Assembly (NCBI GenBank): GCA_035294085.1
Contig: DATGLP010000004.1
Span: 1-64,000 of the forward strand
Source of the DNA: Acidimicrobiales bacterium
GTDB lineage: Bacteria > Actinomycetota > Acidimicrobiia > Acidimicrobiales > Bog-793
Direction of reading: 5' to 3'
Length of the DNA stretch: 64,000 nucleotides
Translations under genes and position numbers: made by a program
Shown here: one piece after another, positions 17,380-24,936 of the stretch
Layout of the letters: each line of letters begins with the position of its first letter
Numbering within the stretch: the first letter of the stretch is position 1
Notes under the pieces: generated by a model
Told to the model about the DNA's origin: nothing
The model's input: only the letters and a program-made list of their open reading frames with translations
Database searches by the model: none

Positions 17380-18192
17380 ATGCAGACCGAGATGTACTGC
17401 TACCTCGAGGACCGCGAGCGGCGCGTCCTGCCGTCGAACGAGGCGTTCGAACGCTGGCTCGACCCCGATCGCAGCGCCATCGCCTGCATCGACATGTACC
17501 GCGGTCACGTCGGGCCCGACGAGCAGCTCACCTGCCCGGCGCCTCGGGCGCGCGCCAAGATCCCCGCCCACAACCTCTTCCACCGCCTCGCCCGCGACGT
17601 CGGCGTCCCCGTCATCCACGTCCAGCACTGGCAGCGCTACGGCGGCATCGACGACGCGAACTCCCGGCAGTTCAACCGCGGCGCCAACTGGCGCGTGCTC
17701 TACGAGCTCTACCTGCCGCCGAACCCGCTCATGCTCGAGCACTCGTGGGAGGGCACGAGGTGGCTCGACCTCATGGTCGAGGAGGCGCCGGGTGACTACT
17801 ACGTGCGCACGAAGAAGCGTCTCTCCGCCTTCTACCCGACGGACCTCGAGTTCCTGCTGCGCCAGCTCGACGTGAAGAACCTCGTCATCACGGGCACCTA
17901 CACGGACGCCTGCGACCTGTCGACCGCCTTCGACGCGGCGAACCGGGACCTGCGCGTGATCGTGCCGCGCGACGTCGTCGCCGGCTACAGCGCCGAGGCG
18001 GAGCACGCCGCGCTCTTGATCGTGTCGCTGCACCTCGGCCTCGTCGTCGACGCGCCGGCGCTCCTCGCGGAGTGGTACGCGAGGAAGGGACGCGAGCTGC
18101 CCGAGGCGCTGCGCTCGTGCACCGACATCTCGCTCGTCGCCGGCACCCTGGAGGACGGTGACGCGCCCGCGCCGGGTACCGGCAGGCGCTGA
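17380..18192 (+). CDS. Isochorismatase-family cysteine hydrolase, second copy
   Basis: This 270-residue protein again has the triad Asp38 (A-C-I-D-M-Y-R-G-H), Lys145 (R-T-K-K-R-L) and Cys178 (Y-T-D-A-C). It is clearly divergent from the protein encoded at 9150-9887 and carries a C-terminal tail of about 40 residues. The ATG was chosen because GGGAGGGAGGG stands just upstream. It is the last gene of the TetR-controlled operon and is followed by a short hairpin. Confidence 0.83.
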   Translation: MQTEMYCYLEDRERRVLPSNEAFERWLDPDRSAIACIDMYRGHVGPDEQLTCPAPRARAKIPAHNLFHRLARDVGVPVIHVQHWQRYGGIDDANSRQFNRGANWRVLYELYLPPNPLMLEHSWEGTRWLDLMVEEAPGDYYVRTKKRLSAFYPTDLEFLLRQLDVKNLVITGTYTDACDLSTAFDAANRDLRVIVPRDVVAGYSAEAEHAALLIVSLHLGLVVDAPALLAEWYARKGRELPEALRSCTDISLVAGTLEDGDAPAPGTGRR

Positions 18193-18198
18193 GCAGGC

Positions 18199-18218
18199 GC
18201 CGTCCGCGCCGGGACGGC
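18199..18218. terminator. Short hairpin between convergent genes
   Basis: GCCGTCC and GGACGGC (7 bp) are separated by 6 nt and lie directly after the stop of the upstream operon and before the end of the convergent asparaginase gene. There is no U-run, which is common for weak or bidirectional ends in GC-rich actinobacteria. Its function as a terminator is inferred from position. Confidence 0.45.
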
Positions 18219-18235
18219 ATCGGATCGGCACGGTG

Positions 18236-19276
18236 TCACGCGCACGCAGACGTTCCCGTCGGGAGGAACGCCGAGAACGCCTCGCACAGCTCGGCGCGTG
18301 ACGCTCCCTCCCGCACGAGGAGGTGGAGGAGGAGGCGAGCCTTGCAGCCGGCGAGCCACCCCGCGCTGAGCAGGCCTCGCCGTCGCAGGTCGCTCTCGCC
18401 GCCGACGAAGGCGTAGGTCGCCGTCAGGGTCGATCCGCCACCCGTGCGCGACGCGATCACGACCGGGATGTGCCGGGCGAGCTCCTCGAGGAGGGGCGCG
18501 ACCGGCGCGTTCACGTGGCCCCCGCCGGAGCCCTCGACGACGAGACCCGCGTACCCGAGGGTGCGGATTGCCGGCACCCAGCGGCCGTCGTCCCCGAGCC
18601 AGACGCGCACGAGCGCCACGGCGCAGTCGTCGGGGCTCGCCAGCGACGCGAGGAACGCTGCCGAGCGCGGGCGGGCGATGGACTGCGGGAGCGGCGTGGG
18701 ACGCGCGACGAACACCGGGCGTCCCTCGGACAACCAGCCGACCAGGGGATTGGAGGCGAACGCGGCGGTGCTCGAGGTGTGTCGCTTGGCCACGTAGCGG
18801 GCGGCATGGATCTCGTCGTTCATCACGACGAGCACGCCGCACCCGCTGGCCTCCCTGCTCGCGGCGACGGTGATGGCGGCGAGCAGGTTCGCGGGACCGT
18901 CGGCGCCGGCGACCGTCGGGTTGCGCATCGCGCCGGTGACCACGACCGGGCCAGGATGAGCCGCTCCGAGCAGCTCGAGGAGGAACGCCGTCTCCTCGAT
19001 GGTGTCGGTGCCCTGCGTCACCACGACCCCTGCGACGCCGGCGGAGAAGCGCTCGGCGATCCGCTGCGCGACCTCGGCGATGTCGGCGACGGTGAGGTGC
19101 GATCCGGGGATGCGGCGGAGCGCGGCGGTCTCGATCGAGGCGACGTCCTCGATGCGTGGGACGGCGCGGACGAGCTCGGCCGCGTCCAGGCTGTGCTCGA
19201 CGCCCGCCGGGGTGTCCGAGCCCATGGCGATCGTACCCCCGAGCGAGGCGACGAGGATCCTGGGCAGCGCGTTCAC
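18236..19276 (-). CDS. Asparaginase/glutaminase family protein
   Basis: This 346-residue L-asparaginase-type amidohydrolase has the first nucleophile motif L-G-G-T-I-A (Thr15) and the second T-Q-G-T-D-T (Thr90, Asp91), with V-V-T-G-A-M-R-N-P in the sheet between them. It hydrolyses an amide such as asparagine to acid and ammonia. The GTG at 19276 is preceded by GGAGGTGAT. It is transcribed against both neighbouring catabolic operons. It may process an amide product from either of them or simply be a general amidase. Confidence 0.87.
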   Translation of the reverse strand: MNALPRILVASLGGTIAMGSDTPAGVEHSLDAAELVRAVPRIEDVASIETAALRRIPGSHLTVADIAEVAQRIAERFSAGVAGVVVTQGTDTIEETAFLLELLGAAHPGPVVVTGAMRNPTVAGADGPANLLAAITVAASREASGCGVLVVMNDEIHAARYVAKRHTSSTAAFASNPLVGWLSEGRPVFVARPTPLPQSIARPRSAAFLASLASPDDCAVALVRVWLGDDGRWVPAIRTLGYAGLVVEGSGGGHVNAPVAPLLEELARHIPVVIASRTGGGSTLTATYAFVGGESDLRRRGLLSAGWLAGCKARLLLHLLVREGASRAELCEAFSAFLPTGTSACA

Positions 19277-20175
19277 GCGATCACCTCCGGTGTGACGGCC
19301 GGCATCCGGGTCCGTCCGGGCCGTGGCTCACGGCGAGGGTCCGAGTAGCGCGAGCGCCGGCGTGCGCGCTCCAGTGGCGCGCGAACGGGCGGTCGGGCGC
19401 GAGGCCCAACCGTCCAGTTCCGGCCGCGGTGCCCGAGGCAGCCGTGGCTCGCCGCTCGTGCGATCGTCCTCCAGGCGCCGGAACGCCGTCGTGCGCGAGC
19501 GGGACGACCGAAGGACGACGAGCGCGCGCACGCGCGACGTGCCTTCGGCAAGGGGCGCCGGGACGGTCGCGACGCAGCCGTCTGCCGGCCCTCGCCGCGG
19601 CCGGTGTCCTCGGTGGCACCTCGCGTCGACCGCTTCCTGGTCGTCCTGTGTAGCAGGCTGCCGCACCGGCGCTTAAGCGGGCCAGCCTTGCGAGACGCGT
19701 CGGGCTCGTCGAGCAGCTCGGTGCGACCGCATCGGCGCTCGCCGCCGCGTCGCGCGCCGGGGGATGGGTCCGCGTGCTCCCCACCGCCTCGCGCGCGCCG
19801 GCCCGCGCCGCTGCGTGCATGGCGTGCACCCCCTTCCAGCGTCTCTCGATACCGCCAGGCCTCGGAGCGCGTGCCCGGCGCTGCGACCTCGCTCCTGGGC
19901 TCTTCGAGCGTGGGCGGCGGTCGGGCCTTGCGCGTGGCGGCGGTCGCTGTTAGCTTACTGATGATCTTTATGTCTGACAATCTGTATCGAAGAGCAGATC
20001 AACAGATTCTCTGCCGTCCGAGTCTCCGCGGGCGCTGCGTCCAGCTTCAGGGCCTTCGAGGCGGCGGGCGCTGCTGGAGGGGGGTCGTCGGCGGCGATCG
20101 TGGTGCCGCCGGGAGAGGCGTGGACGGTTCGCTGTCTGCTGCGGCGCAGCGGCTACCTCGGGCGGTGCCGGCAGC
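19277..20175. other. Gene-free interval between asparaginase and the second catabolic operon
   Basis: About 900 bases with no convincing gene on either strand; open frames here give only low-complexity Arg/Ala/Pro-rich peptides. The first two thirds are GC-rich and contain a small perfect palindrome, CGCTTAAGCG, at 19670-19679. An AT-richer island at about 19950-20010 contains the probable operator and promoter of the downstream operon. The remaining 160 nt would be the leader of the permease gene. Confidence 0.6.
19971..20008 (+). promoter_or_regulatory. Candidate GntR/FadR-type operator cluster
   Basis: TGTCTGACA (19971-19979) is a perfect odd palindrome and close to the GT-N(2-3)-AC core recognised by FadR-subfamily GntR regulators. 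It is immediately followed by AATCTGT (19979-19985) and its inverse ACAGATT (20002-20008). The cluster lies in the only AT-rich stretch upstream of an operon that itself encodes a FadR-type GntR protein (21965-22771). No clear -35/-10 pair could be fixed. Confidence 0.55.
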
Positions 20176-21039
20176 GTGGTGATCGAGGTCGTCGGCGAGG
20201 CCGAGCCTTCCACCTCGCGCTCGGCCGAGCGCGAGGGAGTGGGGGAACGCCGCTCGCGCGTCCGGCGCCGAACCCGCGAGCGGTTCGTCGTGCTCGCGGG
20301 TCAGCTCCTCGTCATCGGACTGCTCGTGCTCGCGATGCAGCTCGTGAACGCGAACTTCGGCGGTCTCACGATGCCCGCGCCCGGATCGGTCCTGCGCCAG
20401 CTCGGCCACCTCGTCCGAGACGGCGTCCTCGGTCGCGCCCTGGCGGAGACGCTCACGGTCTTCGGGATCGGCTACGGCGTGTCGCTCGCCTCCGGCGTGC
20501 TGCTCGGCATGGTCGTCGGCGGCTTCCGGACGATCGGCCGCATCTGGGAGCCGTTCATCAACGCGCTGAACGCCACGCCACGCGTGGCGTTCATCCCGCT
20601 GATCATCGTGTGGTTCGGGCTGTTCGTCGAGTCGAAGGTGATCGTGGCGTGGCTGAGCGCCTTCGTCCCGATCCTCATCAACACGGCCGACGGCATCCAG
20701 AACGCCGATCAGGACCTCATCGAGATGGCGAAGGCGCTCGGCACTCCGCGCCGCACCCTGTTCTGGCGCGTCCTCGTGCCCGCAGCGCTCCCGTCCATCC
20801 TCACCGGCGTCCGCGTCGGGGCCGCGCTCGCGATCCTCGGAACCATCGTGGCCGAGCTCTACACGGCGCAGGCGGGGCTCGGCGGTCTGCTCGCCGAGGC
20901 GGGCAACACCTTCCAGATGGCCGAGTACTTCGCAGTCGTGATCGTCCTCGCGGCGCTCGGCACCGCCGTCTCGGCGCTGCTGCGGATGCTCGAGCGTCGC
21001 TTCGCCGCCTGGCGGGTCGACTGGCGGGAGGGCTCGTGA
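20176..21039 (+). CDS. ABC transporter permease, SsuC/TauC type
   Basis: This 287-residue inner-membrane protein has about six membrane segments and the BPD_transp_1 EAA loop (E-M-A-K-A-L-G-T-P-R-R-T-L-F at about 178-191). Permeases of this branch import sulfonates, nitrate, thiamine precursors and aromatic or heterocyclic acids. GTG start at 20176 (or 20179) without a good ribosome site, so the exact N-terminus is uncertain; about 35 charged residues precede the first membrane segment. The matching binding protein is encoded much later (32656-33768). Confidence 0.84.
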   Translation: MVIEVVGEAEPSTSRSAEREGVGERRSRVRRRTRERFVVLAGQLLVIGLLVLAMQLVNANFGGLTMPAPGSVLRQLGHLVRDGVLGRALAETLTVFGIGYGVSLASGVLLGMVVGGFRTIGRIWEPFINALNATPRVAFIPLIIVWFGLFVESKVIVAWLSAFVPILINTADGIQNADQDLIEMAKALGTPRRTLFWRVLVPAALPSILTGVRVGAALAILGTIVAELYTAQAGLGGLLAEAGNTFQMAEYFAVVIVLAALGTAVSALLRMLERRFAAWRVDWREGS

Positions 21040-21959
21040 GGCAGCAGGAGCCCCCGGTGGCGGTGGTCGAGGCTGCGCGCGGGGGCGAGGCGCAGGGCGC
21101 GCCGTCGGGTCGTCCGCAGATCGAGGTGCAGGGGGTCAGCCGCTGGTTCAAGGGCGGTCAGGTCCACGCGCTCGACCGGATCACCTTCGACGTCGCGGCC
21201 GGCGAGTTCGTGAGCGTCGTCGGACCGAGCGGCTGCGGGAAGACGACGCTCCTGCGCGTCATCGACGGACTCATCAAGCCCGATGCAGGACGCGTCCTGA
21301 TCGCAGGGCACCCGCCGGTTCCCGGCCCGCAGATGGGCTTCGTCTTCCAGCAGGCCCGGCTCCTCCCCTGGCGCACCGTCCGCGCGAACGTGGAGTTCCC
21401 GCTCTTCGTGCAGGGCGTCCCCGCCGACGAGCGACGCGAGCGGGCGATGAACGTGCTCGCCACCGTGGGGCTGCAGGCGTTCGCGAACGCCTACCCGCAC
21501 GAGCTCTCCGGGGGCATGCAGCAGCGCGTCGGGCTCGCCCGAGCGTTCGCGGTGGACCCCGCCGTCCTGCTCATGGACGAGCCGTTTGGCGCGCTCGATG
21601 CGATGACCCGGCAGTTCATGCGCCTCGAGCTGCTGAGGCTGTGGGCCCGCCTGCGAACCGCGGTCGTCTTCGTCACGCACGACATCGACGAGGCGATCCT
21701 GCTGTCGAACCGGATCGTCGTGCTGCGACCGCGGCCTGGCCAGGTCGACGAGATCGTGCGCGTCGACCTCCCCGAGGACCGCTGGGAAGGCGACGTGGAG
21801 GGCCTGCAGCGCTTCCGGGAGCTGCACGACCACCTCTGGCACCGGATCCGGTCGATGGTCGGCCAGAGCGCAGAGTGGGCGACGAGCGCGCAGGGCGGTG
21901 GGGGGAGAGGCGGCGAGCCCGCGCCGGGCGACGTGCGGCCAGGGCCAGGTGGCTCGTGA
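21036..21959 (+). CDS. ABC transporter ATP-binding protein, SsuB/TauB type
   Basis: This 307-residue ATPase has Walker A G-P-S-G-C-G-K-T (63-70), Q-loop F-V-F-Q-Q-A, signature L-S-G-G-M-Q-Q-R, Walker B L-L-M-D-E-P-F-G-A-L-D and the switch His in F-V-T-H-D-I-D-E-A. It powers the adjacent permease. The GTG overlaps the permease stop (GTGA). Both ends carry poorly conserved extensions, Gly/Pro-rich at the C-terminus. Confidence 0.87.
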   Translation: MRQQEPPVAVVEAARGGEAQGAPSGRPQIEVQGVSRWFKGGQVHALDRITFDVAAGEFVSVVGPSGCGKTTLLRVIDGLIKPDAGRVLIAGHPPVPGPQMGFVFQQARLLPWRTVRANVEFPLFVQGVPADERRERAMNVLATVGLQAFANAYPHELSGGMQQRVGLARAFAVDPAVLLMDEPFGALDAMTRQFMRLELLRLWARLRTAVVFVTHDIDEAILLSNRIVVLRPRPGQVDEIVRVDLPEDRWEGDVEGLQRFRELHDHLWHRIRSMVGQSAEWATSAQGGGGRGGEPAPGDVRPGPGGS

Positions 21960-21964
21960 GCGGG

Positions 21965-22771
21965 ATGTCGCATCGAGACCTCCCGAGAGGTGGTGGAGCT
22001 CCTGTGGCAGGCACGAACACGACCGAGCGACCCGAGCACGGCCTCGCCGAGCGCAAGCTGGCACGGCGCACCCTCGCGTCGCAGCTCCTCGACGAGCTGC
22101 GGGCGAACATCCTGTCGGGTCGCCTCGAGCCCGGCCATCCGCTCCCCGTCGAGCGTCAGCTGTGCGAGGCCTTCGGCGTCGGCCGCACCACGGTGCGCGA
22201 GGCGTTGCAGGGCCTGCTGGCGGCAGGTCTCGTGCGCCGGGAGGGCAACCGCCTCGTCGTCGTCGCCCGGCACGAGGTCTCGCCCGAGGAGGTGGACTAC
22301 TCGGCCCTCGCGTCTCGCCTGTCGGTACGAGACGTCTACGAGACGAGGAAGCTCATCGAGGTCGAGATCGTTCGCCTCGCCGCCGAACGCCACACCGCCG
22401 CGCAGCTCGCCGAGCTGCGCGCGCTCCTCGAGGACATGGACCCGACGGACCCCGAGGGGTACCACGTCGCGAACGAGCGCTTCCACCAGGCGATTGCACG
22501 CATGTGCCCGAACCGGGTGCTCGTGGACGTCTACCTGTCGAACCACCACGTCTTCTTCAAGCTCCCCGCCTACTGGCGGCTCTTCGGGAGCGAGCCCCTC
22601 GCTCTCGGCGGCGGCCGGCGGGGCCACGAGGAGCTCTACGAGGCGATCGCCTCGGGGGACGGCGAGCGCGCCGCCCGTGAGATGTGGGTGCACCTCGACC
22701 GGGTCGAGCAGCGCTTGATCGAGCGGATCAGGACGGCCGCTGGCGTGGCAGATGGAGGAGCCGATGCGTAA
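21965..22771 (+). CDS. GntR family regulator, FadR/FCD subfamily
   Basis: This protein of about 268 residues has a winged helix (about 38-95) with the GntR hallmark L-P-V-E-R-Q-L-C-E-A-F-G-V-G-R-T-T-V-R-E-A-L and a C-terminal all-helical FCD ligand domain (about 110-255; N-E-R-F-H-Q-A-I-A). It follows the ATPase gene by five bases and overlaps the amidohydrolase gene, so it is made with the operon that it probably represses through the site near 19971. GTG at 22004 is an alternative start. Confidence 0.85.
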   Translation: MSHRDLPRGGGAPVAGTNTTERPEHGLAERKLARRTLASQLLDELRANILSGRLEPGHPLPVERQLCEAFGVGRTTVREALQGLLAAGLVRREGNRLVVVARHEVSPEEVDYSALASRLSVRDVYETRKLIEVEIVRLAAERHTAAQLAELRALLEDMDPTDPEGYHVANERFHQAIARMCPNRVLVDVYLSNHHVFFKLPAYWRLFGSEPLALGGGRRGHEELYEAIASGDGERAAREMWVHLDRVEQRLIERIRTAAGVADGGADA

Positions 22772-24041
22772 GGGCTACAAGGTGGTCGACGTCGACACGC
22801 ACGTCACGCCTTCGTTCGAGGTGCTGATGCGCTACGCGGACGACGCGCTGCGGGCGCGTTCCGCCGAGCTCGCCCCCTACGTGCGACGCACGACGCCGGA
22901 GCCGGGTCGAGGGCACCCCGAGCACGAGTACGGCGTGCTGCGGATCAACCCGCGTCCGTACCGTCGCGTCGCAGGGCGACCCGAAGGCGAAGAGGAGCGA
23001 GGGGGCGGCGCGGGCGCCCGCAGCGCCCTCGAGGGCCGCGTCGGGAACCTCGCGAGCGCGCAGCCGAGCATCGGCGTGCAGCATGACAACCCCTCGGGTC
23101 GCCTTGCCGACATGGACGTCGAGGGCGTGGACATCGACGTCATCATCCCGGGGACGTGGGCATGCGGCAGCACCGCGCTCGAGACGTCGCTGGCGAAAGG
23201 GCTCTACGACGCGTACCACCGCTACATCCGCGAGTACTGCTCGGCGGATCCTCGACGACTGAAGAGCGTGATCCTCGCGCCGGGCGCGGACCCGCAGTTC
23301 GCGGCAGCCACGGTGGAACGGCTCGCCGGCGAGGACTGGGTGGCTGCCGTGTGGCCGCTGCTTCCCGAGGGGCTGCCGGTCGACGACCCCGTCCTCGACC
23401 CGATCTGGGCGGTGATGAACGAGGCCGACCTCCCGATCGTCCACCACAGCTTCTTCTACGAGCCGCCCTACTTCCCCGGCTACCGGGACATCTGGGGCAA
23501 CCTGGCGGTCGCCCGAACCGCGGCGCACGTGTGGGGGGCGCAGCGGCTGCTCGCCTACGTCCTCATCAGCGGCATGCTCGACCGTTTCGATCGGCTGCGA
23601 GTCGGGACCATCGAGACGGGTCACGGATGGCTCGCGCACTGGCTCGTGCGGCTGACGAGCCAGATCAGCTACGTCAAGGGTGCGGTGCCGCCGGACCTCA
23701 AGCACACGCCGCTCGAGTACGCCCAGATGGGCAGGGTCTTCTGCGCGGTCGAGGAGCACGAGGGCCCGGTCATCACCCGCGGCGTCATCGACGTCCTCGG
23801 CGAGGGGGTGCTCATGTACGCGTCGGACTACCCCCATCCCGAGTCGCACTTCCCCAGCAGCACCGACAACATCATCGCCTGGGAGCCGGAGCTCGGTGCA
23901 TCGGCAGTGCGCCGGATGATGGGCGAGAACGCCATCGCCTACCTGCGGCTCGCGTCCTCGCCCTGGGACGACGGCGACGCGCGGAGCGCGTCGGGCGCGG
24001 CCGACAGGAACCGGGCCGAGGCTGCCGCGCCCGCCTCGTGA
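22764..24041 (+). CDS. Amidohydrolase_2 family metal-dependent hydrolase
   Basis: This 425-residue TIM-barrel protein opens with V-V-D-V-D-T-H-V near the N-terminus, has I-V-H-H-S-F at the fifth strand, a G-H-G-W-L-A-H-W segment and M-Y-A-S-D-Y-P-H-P-E, the typical last metal/catalytic Asp region of large Amidohydrolase_2 enzymes. ATG 22764 was preferred to ATG 22752 because GGAGGAG stands 5 nt before it. The C-terminal 40 residues are low complexity. A role in hydrolysis or decarboxylation of a ring-cleavage product is inferred. Confidence 0.82.
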   Translation: MRKGYKVVDVDTHVTPSFEVLMRYADDALRARSAELAPYVRRTTPEPGRGHPEHEYGVLRINPRPYRRVAGRPEGEEERGGGAGARSALEGRVGNLASAQPSIGVQHDNPSGRLADMDVEGVDIDVIIPGTWACGSTALETSLAKGLYDAYHRYIREYCSADPRRLKSVILAPGADPQFAAATVERLAGEDWVAAVWPLLPEGLPVDDPVLDPIWAVMNEADLPIVHHSFFYEPPYFPGYRDIWGNLAVARTAAHVWGAQRLLAYVLISGMLDRFDRLRVGTIETGHGWLAHWLVRLTSQISYVKGAVPPDLKHTPLEYAQMGRVFCAVEEHEGPVITRGVIDVLGEGVLMYASDYPHPESHFPSSTDNIIAWEPELGASAVRRMMGENAIAYLRLASSPWDDGDARSASGAADRNRAEAAAPAS

Positions 24042-24058
24042 CGCGGAGGTCGGTCTCG

Positions 24059-24481
24059 ATGCACCCGGATCGCGCCCTCGAGTACGTGGCCTCGGCGCGT
24101 CGCATCGGCGCCGCACGGGATCTCGCCGTGACGGCAGCCGTCGTCGATGCCGCGGGGCACCCCGTCGCGGTGGTCCGCGGCAGCGGCGACCGTTGGCACG
24201 GGCCGTACATGGCGATCGGGAAGGCGCGGCTCGCTGCCGCCTTCCGGCGCACGACGGCGGACCTCCTGAGCGCCTGGGCCGACCGACCCCTGTTCGCGGC
24301 GAGCTTGCTGAGGGTCCTGCCGGAGGGCGTCACGCTCAACCCCGGCGGCTGTCCCATCTTCGAGAACGGCGAGTGCATCGGCGCGATCGGCGTCGGCGGA
24401 GGCAGTCCGAAGGAGGACGACGAGGTCGCCCGCTCGGCAGTCGCCGAGGCAGGCGGATCGCTCTCCTCCGACGGGGCGTGA
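24059..24481 (+). CDS. GlcG/HbpS family protein
   Basis: This 140-residue protein of the Haem_degrading (GlcG/HbpS) fold has A-V-V-D-A-A-G-H-P-V-A-V-V-R near the start and G-G-C-P-I-F-x-x-G-x-x-I-G-A-I-G-V-G-G later. Members are small and often sit in catabolic operons with no proven activity; some bind haem or cobalamin, others act as small lyases. The ATG at 24059 has GGAGG nine bases upstream; a GTG at 24038 overlaps the previous gene and is possible. Confidence 0.78.
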   Translation: MHPDRALEYVASARRIGAARDLAVTAAVVDAAGHPVAVVRGSGDRWHGPYMAIGKARLAAAFRRTTADLLSAWADRPLFAASLLRVLPEGVTLNPGGCPIFENGECIGAIGVGGGSPKEDDEVARSAVAEAGGSLSSDGA

Positions 24482-24496
24482 TCGATGGAGCGTGCA

Positions 24497-24892
24497 ATGA
24501 CGTTGCAGCAACTGCGCACCGACGACGCGCCGGTGCCGACGGGACCGTTCAGCCAGGGCGTGCGCGTCGGCTCGCTCGTCTTCACGGCCGGTCAGGCCGG
24601 CCGCAACCGTGAGACCGGCCAGATGGGCGACATCAAGGACCAGACGACGTGGGCGCTCCGCAACGTTGCGGCGATCCTCGCCGCTGCCGGGGCGAGCCTC
24701 GTCGACGTCGCGAAGGTGACGATCTTCGTGCGGGAGGGCAGCGACGTCCAGGCGCTCAACGCGGCCTACGTCGAGGCGTTCCGCACGGCCGGGTGCGGGG
24801 ACTACCTCCCCGCCCGCTCGCTCGTCTTCGTGAGCAGCCTGAAGAACCCGGACATGCTCGTCGAGATCGAGACCATCGCCGCGCTCGCCTGA
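24497..24892 (+). CDS. RidA family protein (single domain)
   Basis: This canonical RidA chain of 131 residues has A-P-x-P-x-G-P-F-S-Q-G-V near the N-terminus, catalytic Arg107 in L-P-A-R-S and a V-E-I-E-x-I-A final strand. It hydrolyses enamine/imine intermediates or related products. ATG 24497 was chosen for the GGAG six bases upstream; an ATG at 24485 is in frame. It is the counterpart of the triple RidA in the first operon and retains the key Arg lost in two of those three units. Confidence 0.87.
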   Translation: MTLQQLRTDDAPVPTGPFSQGVRVGSLVFTAGQAGRNRETGQMGDIKDQTTWALRNVAAILAAAGASLVDVAKVTIFVREGSDVQALNAAYVEAFRTAGCGDYLPARSLVFVSSLKNPDMLVEIETIAALA

Positions 24893-24936
24893 CGTGGACC
24901 GAGTTGGCGCGACCGGTGGGCTGGGTGGCTGAGGCG

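Noticed and set aside
9150-18192. Possible duplication of the isochorismatase gene within the operon
   Set aside because: The two copies share only family-level motifs and lengths differ; they look like separate recruits rather than a recent duplication.
19273-19980. Minus-strand frame of about 235 codons in the gene-free interval, beginning in the AT-rich island
   Set aside because: The peptide is low-complexity Arg/Ala/Gly, it would run over the asparaginase ribosome site, and no family resemblance is visible.
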